A stretch of DNA of 64,000 nucleotides from the NCBI GenBank assembly GCA_903813345.2, contig CAIIXF020000006.1, positions 29,986,024 to 30,050,023 on the forward strand, read 5' to 3'. The stretch's first letter is position 1. Each line of letters starts with the position of its first letter. Below the pieces are notes generated by a model, which was not told the origin of the DNA, made no database searches, and saw nothing but the letters and a program-made list of their open reading frames with translations. The position numbers and the translations under genes were made by a program. Source of the DNA: Owenia fusiformis. Lineage: Eukaryota > Annelida > Polychaeta > Sabellida > Oweniidae. Shown one piece after another: positions 1-11,100 of this stretch.

Positions 1-304
1 GATGTTCAATAAGTTTGTTTAACCTTTTACTAATATGCGTCATCTAAGGAATTGTCAATAGCATTGATGCTTTTAAGATCAATGTTTCCTTTGTATCAGA
101 TGTGATGTTATTCACGTCTTCATCTTATACCATACCCTGGTTTTGAATGAAATAAAGAATTAAATGTCTTTTTATGGTTTATTGTAAGTGATTTACTGTA
201 CTGTCAAAGGTCTGAGGTTTTTGCCCAGGACACTTAAATAAGCAATACAATGCAAAAAATGCTCCTCAAAGAAAGCATTAAAGGGGCAACAAGAACTGCA
301 GAGA

Positions 305-660
305 GAAAATACGAAATTTTTTATTTTTTCTGAGCTATCATGGAAACATTTGGCTTAACATCTTCTTTGACATACCTATTTTCTTAAAATGTATGGATAA
401 ACTATCAATTTCAGTATTAAGAAGTGTAAATTCGGTTAAAAGCTTCTATAAAGGTAGTCCCGCTTATATATTTTTAAGATCCACGATGTTTCAAGTGTAA
501 TATCAGCTGAAATAATGTTCATCCTGGGGGTTTCTTTGGAGATCATAAAAATATATGTTAGTCTGGACGAAATATCCAAACTTAGATATATTTTGACATT
601 GGTCCATGATCGTTGAATGGGCCCTCTGCACTCATTGTTGCACCTTTAACATACAATTCC
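305..660. repeat. Dispersed repeat, copy 1
   Basis: Shares several blocks, in the same orientation, with 35,745-36,480: CATACCTATTTTCTTAAAAT, then GATATATTTTGACA and CCATGATCGTTG in the same order. Diverged, with indels; no coding potential. Confidence 0.65.
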
Positions 661-853
661 CATCTATTTGAAACATGACCTTGACAAGCCCTATAGTAAC
701 AATTAAAGAGACTAAACTTAGGAAAATATAAAGTAAATGTTATCTACAATTACTTTAAAAATGACCTCAGCTTTTGGGGTTTTGGATGTGACCTTTGGGT
801 GACCTTATATCCATGTATGCCATTAATGAGACACATGAGAATAGAGAGGTAAA

Positions 854-1074
854 CACAGGGGCGGATCTGGGAACCAACAAGGGGGGCCCAAATTTCAGTT
901 CAGAGAAAAAAAACTTCCGTGGAAAATAATTTTGAAATTTTGAGGTCCATTTTGGCCCAGTAATGACCAAAAAAACCTACTTTTTGGCCCCAAATTTTTT
1001 TTTGGGCCCAATTTTTTTTCTGGGCCCACCCAAGGGGGGGGGGGAGTGCGCTCCCCCCCCCAGATCCGCCAGTG
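854..1074. mobile_element. MITE with GGCGGATCTGG ends and G/C runs, copy 1
   Basis: Inverted ends: CACAGGGGCGGATCTGG on the left; the right end read in reverse is CACTGGCGGATCTGG. The inside is built of homopolymer runs and GGGCCC blocks. A relative lies at 14107-14344. Confidence 0.7.
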
Positions 1075-2049
1075 AAAGAGTATAAACATGTAAGTCAAAA
1101 CCAACATTTACCTCTCTATACAATCTATACTTTTACAAAGATTCTTTGATTTCTATATATGGTTTTATTTATATCGATCTCCATGTTCTTTATTTAAAGC
1201 TAAAAATTCTTCATCAAAGGCCCAGGAATCAAAGGGAACCTAGGATGATGATCCTAGGATGATCCTAGGATGATCCTAGAAGGGAACAGTTCTAATTTGA
1301 TTACAAATATCAGGGAGATGAAATAAAATTGGTTTAACCAGTAGTTCTAGAAATGACACATTAGACTTTATCACAAAATGTATACATTTATTAGACAGAT
1401 ACTGGTTACACCACTAAACAACCTTGTCACATTTATCTAATATATCACTCACTCGATACAAAATGTGCCTTTTTTTTTGTTACATATGTTCGATAACCTG
1501 AAAATTAATTTAACGTGTCTCACCCACTGTGAAATAAAATTGTAAATAGGCATCGACAAGGCCAAGCATAATATTTAGAGTCCAAGGTCTCCAGAACTCA
1601 ACTCAAATTCATTGAGGAAAAAACAAGTTGTGCACAAAAATCTATAACCTATAACTATAACTCACCACAGTGTTGGTTTTGTGTTGTATGTATTCGCTAG
1701 TTTTTTCACCAGTTGTTTATAAACACACTAGTCACAATTTTCACAAATGAGATGTTGAAATAGACCCTAGTCTCTGATCAAAATTTTCCACGATCAAAAT
1801 ATCCGGGTTTGTTGTGAAAACTTTGTCAAAATGTTTCGTCTTGTGTAAGCAAATAGTCAGTTTTAATTAATTTTGCATAACGTATTATCTCACAATTTGA
1901 GACAATATTGCGTATATATATCAAATATAGACTTGTGAAATCATATAATGATTATAATGTAAGTTATTTTTGAAAGTTTTATTACTAATTCGCCAGATTT
2001 GACGTAATTTACTTTTTGCTTGGTTATTATTTTCAGCTCACGTTTGCGC

Positions 2050-2062
2050 AAAGATGGCGACC
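2050..2062 (+). promoter_or_regulatory. YY1-type motif over the ABHD16A start codon
   Basis: The sequence AAAGATGGCGACC contains the YY1 consensus AAGATGGCG with the translation start ATG inside it. In animals such motifs are often found around the start codon of housekeeping genes. The role here is inferred from the motif only. Confidence 0.35.
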
Positions 2063-2122
2063 TTGTTAAAATGCATTCTCGGTCCAAATTTATACAGAGT
2101 TTACCAAACTGCCGGTTCAAAT
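2054..2122 (+). CDS. ABHD16A: ABHD16A exon 1 (start codon)
   Basis: 23 codons, phase 0 at the end, donor GTAAGT. Starts MATLLKCILGPNLY, closely matching the vertebrate N-terminus (MA-LL-C-LGP-LY), so the start is secure. Confidence 0.92.
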
Positions 2123-5100
2123 GTAAGTAACATACTTGATGTTAATGCTACATTGTATATAAATGAAGTACGAACGTGATGTCAAAATTTCAAAATCATC
2201 GAAGCGATAATGACGAAGAAAAAGTGCATTTTGTAAAATAATTTGCAAAAAAATGCAAATAAAATTTCTTATCCCGTGCCAGGACTATAGTCCTGCAGTG
2301 AGAGCATTCTTTTGCCTGTACGATTACAACATGGGAGAATTTTCTACGCTTCTTACACTTAAGATACCTATTTCAATAGATTCCTTGGTATTTTAGCATT
2401 CTTTTCTTGTAGTTGAATCCACAATTGTCTGGGTTTATCGCCAGAACAAAGAAATTTTCGTTTTTAATCACAATATAGGCGTGTAATATTTAACTCATTT
2501 CAACCGTCAAATTCCTCTATTTTTGGTGGAACATCCGGGTCAGTCAAACGGGGAATCCCCTTATAAATCCAACCACCATCTTGGAAAGTGATGGAATATC
2601 TCTCGTTCTGCCGATATACCCAAACAATTGTGAATTCAACTACACGAAAAGAATGCTAAAATATCCAGGAATCAATTGAAGTAGGTATCTTAAGTGTAAG
2701 GGGCGTAGATAATTCTCCCAAGTTGTAATCGTACAGGCAAAAGAATGCTCTCAATGCAGGACTATAGTCCTGGCACGGGATAAAAAATTTCCATTGAATT
2801 GAAATGAATCATGAATGGAAGCAAATTTTAACTTGTGGAAAAATACTGGTACAGTGGGGACATAAAGAATTACAAAAGCTATGGAAATTACATGCTGTCG
2901 CTCACGTAATAAATTCTTACCTCAGTGTATTCAGTGCTCTATTTTCTCCGTCCTAGTAAGTCCAGGTATATTGCAATTCGTGTCCATAATGAGAAATAAG
3001 AACTTAAAAATTTGAAGTGAAATTCACATGTTTATGCCGACTCTTCAAATGTTGAGGTGATTTTGGAGCCCGATTACGCCGCAATGTGGATTGGCTCCCA
3101 GAATGCAACATGACACGTGTCAGCTTTCAAAATGCTGTTCTGCCATTTTGAAATCTGTCACGAGTAAATAACAGCGCTTGCATTAGGTTAGAAAATTTGT
3201 GAGTCCCAAGGACGCAATTTTTTTTTAAAAAGTGTGTCCTTTGAAAAAAAGTGTGTCCCCTATTTCTAGCCTGTTTTGAGGTATAACTTTATTTTAAAAG
3301 CATTTTTTACCAAAACACCTTTCAGTTTTTGATTTCTTGCCGCGAATTTAAAACGGAAGTAAACATTAAGTACGGACTGAATAAATGCATGTTCGTTCAT
3401 TCGACAATGAATACATTTTATTTCATGAATAACCTAATATTTGTTTCTGAATAGGAAAAACTGTGGCGTGTCATGGTTTCAAATCTAAAAATAAACAAAG
3501 TCAAAAAAATTCGAGAGAATCATGATTATTTGTAAATATTCAACATGTTGAGCCTTATTTACGATTCAAATAAAGGTGAGAGATCATAATTATTTGTTTT
3601 TGTTAGGTATCGTTGTAAACACATTGTAGTATTGACCTAAAAAAATTTTGCATCCAAAAAATGGAAATATTTCCAATTTTTGCGTCCTCCAAATTATTTT
3701 TGAGTCCTTAACATGTACGGGACGCCGTTAATGCAAGCCCTGAAATAAGGTTACTTGATGTTGCATTCTGGGAGTCAATCCTCCTTGGATCACAAACATG
3801 GCGATTCATGAAAACATTCATTCAATTTGGAAGGGATTTATCCATTATTTGCAGGTATGAAGCTTTGGATTCATTTATTGTGCTACTTAAAGTGATTGGG
3901 AATTATTTTTCTACCGCCTGGGAGAGTTTGAGACACAAAACTTAGAATTTAGCTCATTGTGACAACTTTTGAGGGTTGAGATTTATTTTTGTCTCCCACT
4001 TTAGATCATATTACTTTCTAGACATATTTAAGTATTAACACTGCAAGGCAATGGTATTGGCCTCTGATTGAATAAGTTTGTTGACCAGTCATACCAGATG
4101 CATTCCGGGGCAATGCAGACATCATCCACTTATGTTCCTTCGTTCATAAGTGAATGATGTCTCTTGGAGGATTCATCCTATGATGAACAGAACAGGAGCA
4201 ATAGCCTCTCAGTTGTTTGGAAAGGTTTGGAAAGTTTGATTGGAATTATTAAGGCTCAGTTGGAAAGTAACATTTTGGTAAAAAATTGCTATAGGCTGCA
4301 TATGTTATTTTCTGGTACAAAATTAAGTATGAAGGCATGTGTGTATTTCCTTGCTTTTTTCAGGAAAGTATCATTACAGTGTCTCCTTTTAGTAAACCTG
4401 GAAACAGGTCAATGGTAGCTCCTGTGTTGTCTAGAAACTTTGAAAGAAAATTTGGAAAAATACAAAGTGTGAAATATCAGAATTTCCTGGAGTTCCAATT
4501 AAACTCTTACCAGATATTCTAAAAGAAGACATTGTAATGATACATTCCTGAAAAAAGCAAGTAAATTAACACATGCCTTCATATTTTGTACCAGATATAG
4601 CAATGTGCAGGTATAGCAATTTTTTACCAAAATGTTATTTTCCAGCTGTACCTTAAAGGACCTTTAGCCTATATCCTCTACTACTTAGTCTATATCCAAT
4701 AGACTGAATTTCCTGAGGCACAATTAAATACTATAAAAAGAAACACAGCATACAGGCTTCAACACTCACATTTTTTGCCTGGTGCCAAAATAACTACCTG
4801 ACCAATTTTCAGGTAGTTATTTGCCTCTGTCAGGTAGTTGTATATAAAATGATGTTATGAAATTTCAAAAATAACATAAACCCAGCATATAATGTTAAGA
4901 TAGTGTTAATGTAAAATCGCCTGTTGTTTTTTAGGGACGTTTCAAATTTTCCATGTTAAATTAATGATTTCCATTGATTTTGCCTGTTGTTATTTTCTCT
5001 ATTCTAGTGAAACCCTGTGACCAAACTTAAGGGAGTGTACCTGTATATTGTTTCCAAACTTTTAGAGGGGAGTTTACCTTTTACAACTGTACAATCACAA

Positions 5101-8100
5101 AGAATTTTTGAAGACAAGGAATAATTTATATAAAATTACAAAACCCAATTCTATTTTTTTTTATTTAACTAACATTGCTCAACACAATGATTGACAGGTC
5201 TCTTACTAGAATAAGCAAACTCCTTGGCAGAGCTGTTATGCATTCTTTTCAAATTGGGATAATTGGAAAATTGGCGAAGATCTAATTTCCCGAGGCTTTC
5301 TGAAAAATTGACGAAGATATGAATTACCAATTTTTTGCTATGATATCACCTTATATACGAGACATTTTTAATAAAATATTTAAATAAATTGTATGTACAA
5401 GTTAATTGAGTCTCAACAAGTAGATTCATGTGGAATAGTATTGCTAGAATCCATTTTCAAATCATAAGAATAGGGGTTCATAAACAGTACACGTATTAAA
5501 GCTTAACTAAGACCTTTTGTAATTTTTAGTTAGTAACTTCAACTTCACAGGTAAAAAGGAGGGATGGAAGAATTCTGTATTGATGAAAAAGAAATGTTCT
5601 TTTTATTTCCAGGGCATGGTTTACACGCCAAATGGCTTGGAGAGTACATGTAACACTGTCATAAAATGGGTAGGTACCATTTAAAGGTATATTCCATCTG
5701 TTCATTAGATATGATTGTCTCATGTTTATTGATTCAATCTGGAAGGAACATCACTCTGTAAAGTCTATCTGTCAGCGCTAGGTCCCGGGTTCGATCCCAG
5801 GTTCAGGCACTTCGTTTGTTATATAAAGCACTTGAGGGTGTTTGACTGAGTTGTCCACACCTTAACAATACAAGTTCAGTGTCTGTAACAAATGGCAGGT
5901 AGTAACATTTTGCATGTTAATGCCTTGTTAAAAATTAAAACCTCACCCACCCTGTATATTTGTTTAAAACAAATATTTCAAGAAAACAATTTGTGATAAT
6001 TGAATCAATACTCTGGAAATTCTTATTCACCAGGACTATTTATTGATTAAGGTTTATTACTAAATCTTTGACAGATTGTCACAAAATTCTGTGTATTTTG
6101 GGAAGTTCAACCTAATTCCATCAAAATTTGCAAAATAGATGCTATTGAATGAAGCAAAATAAAAACGAATTAAAATCAGGTCTTATTCATCTATCTTACA
6201 GTCTATTTGCAGCTTTCTTTTGCCACACATCACAAAATCATTCTTTGATTTATCACTTGAAGAAATTCAGCTTGAGGAGATTTGGGAATTGATTTATTGG
6301 TTATCTTCAGACTTTTTGCCCAGTTGCATATTTATTGGTTCACATTTATTGCCTCGCAAGATTAAAAGCAATTTATACAGTCCAGTGGCCTCGCCTTGTA
6401 GAATATTTGGTCAATATTCTTATATCGCAGAATTTAATTCCGAAATATTCAATATACCATCAGACTGCTCAGCAGCAAGAGTAAAAGTCAGTTATAGCCA
6501 TTTTAGGGCATTTCCAAAAATGATGGACTTTGTTTTGGCTGCTATAAGGCATTTTTCGAAATATGGGAATTCATTAAGATATGGGATCTCTAAAAATAGA
6601 TTTTCGGGCAAAAGGGGGGAATTTTTTATGAAAAAATAAATAAATTCATTAGGATGATTTCAGCATATTTCCAAAAAAGGTCAATTTGTTAGAATTATTT
6701 TAGGGTAGTAATTGCCCAAAAAAGGAGAACTTGGTAAGGCCTTTTGAGGACTTCTCCCACGCCCAATTAGGTGACTCTTAACAATCGGCATAAACTCATA
6801 CATTCTCATAAATGCATTTAAAATTAAAATAAAAAATATGATTACATTTCAGATGAAGTTTGCTTGGTCACTATCGTATTGGACATCTCCAGTCTTACTG
6901 CCAATCATGTATCGACGTGGATTCTTCACAAGAGAGGGTGCCATCTATCTAATCGAGTATGCATCAATTGCGGGACTTGTTCTTTGTTTTTCGTACTGGC
7001 TTAGAGGTAAATAATAAATAGTCGTGAACATAAAATATGGAGATACTATAGAAGTATCTGATATTTGATATTTCAGTTTTAGAATGTTACCCCCACTACG
7101 TGTGCAATATTAAACAACTATATCCTTATGTACAGTGAGTCTAGTTATTTTCAAGGATTTATATGATAGTAACATTTTATGCCTATTTACATTTTACCTA
7201 AATGCTATATTTGCACTGGTGATCCACTCGATTACGCTTGCTACCGAAACGGTTCGTTTCGGTAACAAAATGTCCTTCGACGAGCGGATCACTTGTGATT
7301 TGAATCAAATTCTGTCTGCCTCCTTTGCTTTCTAAGAAACTTTCATTTTTCAAAATACATTTATTTCCATGTTTGTACAATAACATGTTTTACTATTCAG
7401 GTCTTGGGAGGTACAACAATCCAGATTATGTTGCCTTTGTAGCAATCCTTCACAATGCACAAGAGAACTTCACTTTGCAGAATAAAGTAAGTAATTCATT
7501 TTTATCCAGTTGACTCTTTTAGCAGTGTCACTCAAAGGATGTTTTCGTATTCAAACATGAGAAGCTGTATTGTCAATCAAAACACTCATGCATTAATTAT
7601 ATGATAGAGGTCATAAACAAATTTCTGGGAATCTGTTACAAAAATATGAAAACTCCAACCACTAAACAATCTCTAACAACCATCTTTCAAATTTTGAACC
7701 AACCCACCAAGCCCTTAAAGGATGCTAATTCTATGTTTATAAATAAATGTGATTAAAATCTAAATTGATACTCCATCTTCTATTATTTTGTATTATCAAT
7801 GGCTGCAAAGCTGTGTGTACTCTATTTGGAAATATAAATTCTTCACACTTTTTTCAGGCCTTGTTGAGTCGATATGACTTTGATTTCTTCGCTTGGCCAG
7901 TAGAATACAGCTGGGCTGAGGGGCAGAGAGGGTAAGTTACAGTTAAGATGAAGGGGCCAAAGGGGTGAGGGCATCTGGATGGAGGGCCAAAGGAGGTGAG
8001 GGCATCTGGATGGAGGGCTAAAGGAGGTGAGGGCATCTGGATGGAGGGCTAAAGGGGGTGGGGGCAACATGGTGGAGGGCCCAAGGGCACAGGGACAACT

Positions 8101-11100
8101 GTGTTGAGGGGCAAAGGGGGTGAGGGCAACTGGGTGGAGGGCCGAAGGGGTTGGGGGCAACTGGGTGGAGGGCCAAAGGGGTTGGGGACAACATGTTGGA
8201 GGGCCCAAGGGCACAGGGACAACTGTGTGGAGGGGCAAAGGGGGTGAGGGCAACTGGGTGGAGGGCCAAAAGGGGTGAGGACAATTGGGTGGAAGGCCAA
8301 AAGGGGTGAGGACAACTGGTTGGAGGGCCAAAGGGGGTGGGGGCAACTGGGTGGAAGGCCAAAAGGGGTGAGGACAACTGGGTGGAGGGCCAAAAGGGGT
8401 GAGGACAACTGGGTGGAAGGCCAAAAGGGGTGAGGACAACTGATTGGAGGGCTAAAGGGGGTGAGGACAACTGGGTGGAGGGCCAAAGGGGGTGAGGACA
8501 ACTGGGTTGAAGGCCAAAAGGGGTGAGGACAACTGGGTGGAAGGCCAAATGGGGATGAGGACAACTGGGTGGAATGCCAAAGGGGTGAGGACAACTGGGT
8601 GGAAGGCCAAAGGGGTGAGGACAACTGGGTGGAAGGCCAAAGGGGTGAGGTCAACTGGGTGGAAGGCAAAAGGGGTAAGGTCAACTGGGTGGAAGGCCAA
8701 AAGGGGTGAGGACAACTTGGTGGAAGGCCAAAGGGGTGAGGTCAACTGGGTGGAAGGCAAAAGGGGTGAGGTCAACTGGGTGGAAGGCCAAAGGGGTGAA
8801 GACAACTGGGTGGAAGGCCAAAGGGAATGAGGACAACTGGGTGGAAGGCTAAAGGGAATGAGGACAACTGTGTGGAAGGCCAAAGGGGATGAGGACAACT
8901 GGGTGGACTGTTAGAAGGGGTGAGGACCAAAGGATGGAGGAGTCATAGTGAGCTTGAAGTCACCTTGCCAAAATATCAAAGTTTTGTCTGAGAGTAATTA
9001 AATAAAGCATTAGATCACACCATCTCCATTAAAACTTATATGAAACAGCATGTAAAATTTCAAAAGTGAAACTCCACCTCAAGCTCCGACCTTGAAAATG
9101 GCTTAGCAGAAAAATTAAGACATTGCTAATTGACCTTACCTCTTTAAGTGTTTTCTTGTTGCAATTTTTTCAGAGATGGGAGCAAACCCAAGATCCAAGT
9201 GCCTAAAAGGACACGGTCTTTCGCAGATAGTTTCACAAGAATTCCATGTGACGTAATCAGGTGAGAAATGTGAATAAATCGTCAAAGCATGAAAATGATA
9301 ATAACAAATGGCAATATTTGAAAATCAACTAATCAAATCCCTATAATTCATATTTATTAAACCAATGTGAAAAACAACTATTTTTAAAATATTATGTACT
9401 TCACAAAATTAGAGATGAAAAAAATGAGAAATGGGTTCATACAGAATTCTGGCAATAGAGCAAGCCTAAAAAGTTTGATTTTTTCTAGTTATATAGGTGC
9501 CCATACATTTGGTAGAAGAATGGTGTATCCTGGTGCTACGGGTCTTATGAATGCATTAGTCAGTAAGTCATTTTACTTCTATGCACACGATTTGCACATA
9601 TTTGCTTGTTTTATAAGGGAATATTTGCAAGTACATTTCAATAGCACAGATGCAAGTAGGTAGTTACCAGTTTCACCACTAGGTGGCTCATTCGGGTCAG
9701 ATAGCATGGTGGGTATAGTGGAAAGTTCCCCTTAACTTAAATAACATCTGTTTTAGTGGTCCAATTTTCACATAACCCTTATGTATCTAATAGTTATCCA
9801 AATTAAAATATGTCCAGTAAAAGAAAATGTTATCTGTCCAATACAGAAAAGTTACTTTACTTGTGATTCTGTAACATGGGGATCTATGGGAATCCACCTG
9901 AAATAGAAGTCACATTTTCATATAAAATTAAATTTTCAAAGTTGAAAAACAATTTTCGAAACAATATATCTAGATGTACTTTAACATGTAAATTTCAAAT
10001 ATGGCATCACTTTTACTGGATTTTGAATATTAATTATGTAAATCAAGATTTTTCTACTCGCATCTAGTCTATTAGCATTGATGTATGGACTATTATCAGG
10101 TGTTGGTTTGTCATGGTTGTCATGGAAATAGATTTCTTTTATTTAACAACAATGTCCTGAAGAAAATATTGATATTCTGAATGATAAACCCAGAGGTTGT
10201 AGTGCGTTTCCTTACCTGGCAATTCACTCATACTGTTCCCATTACATCATGGAGCATTCAATTATTGTAACTTGACAGCCATACATCTAGTTTTTCTTGC
10301 ATGTGGGGCTCTAAAGAAATATTTTGATTTTGGAAAAAAATTAACCCCACATTATTGAAAAGGTAAGAGTTTTGGGTGTTAATTTGTAACAATAGAATGT
10401 TTTCCCGATGAACTTGAAACATCTGCTTATAACTTTCTTTTCTTCCTGTAGGTCCCATGTTGATGGAAGGACGCAAGAAACTGGTAGAAGAGGTAGGTCA
10501 CTTTCATTAAATCCTACTTCTATTTATCTTATATCTTATCTATTACACATTGGATGTTACCATGACTACTGCATAGTCATGCCATCTATACATTCAGTGT
10601 GTCAACGTATGTATATGTTGCTGACAAAATGTCTTATAGATGGTATCTCTAAAAATCTGAACTTAGGACTAAACTGTATTGTATAACCCAGAGATAAGAG
10701 ATAAGGACTAAATTGTAATTTTTATTCCAGAAACAAGGGTGTAAGGGCCTAAAATATATTGTATATTTCAGAGCCAGAAGTCTAAATTGCATTTTCAAGA
10801 GACAGGGGATCAGGACTAAAGTGTTCCATAGAGAGGGTTCAGGGTTAAAATATATTGTTGCATTGTATATTCCAGAGACAGGGGATTAGGACTAAAGTGT
10901 TCCATAGAGAGGGTTCAGGGTTAAAATATATTGTTGCATTGTATATTCCAGAGACAGGGGATTAGGACTAAAGTGTTCCATAGAGAGGGTTCAGGGTTAA
11001 AATATATTGTTGCATTGTATATTCCAGAGACAGGGGATTAGGACTAAAGTGTTCCACAGAGAGGGTTCAGGGTTAAAATATATTGTTGCATTGTATATTC

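Larger units (their letters stand above)
1..2053. other. Upstream region of ABHD16A
   Basis: No gene seen. It holds a dispersed repeat (about 305-660) related to 35,745-36,480, a G/C-run MITE (854-1074) and a short tandem repeat of the 11-mer ATCCTAGGATG (about 1233-1275). No clear TATA box was picked out upstream of the start codon. Confidence 0.6.
2123..5612 (+). other. ABHD16A intron 1
   Basis: GT-AG intron of 3.5 kb. It carries a 513-bp foldback element, a palindrome interrupted by a hAT-like MITE, and a second foldback element (listed separately). Otherwise unremarkable AT-rich sequence; short ORFs at 4164-4522 lie inside or beside the foldback element and are not supported as genes. 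Confidence 0.8.

Noticed and set aside
5780-5815. Possible tRNA gene (perfect B box)
   Set aside because: No acceptor stem or A box at the right distance could be paired; treated as SINE-derived.
6220-6639. 139-codon ORF in ABHD16A intron 2
   Set aside because: No domain; ends in low-complexity Lys/Phe-rich sequence; flanking exons splice well without it.
7843-8898. Several long overlapping minus-strand ORFs rich in Pro, and a plus-strand one
   Set aside because: All are translations of the ~30-bp minisatellite in intron 5; proline-rich composition and multi-frame openness follow from the repeat.
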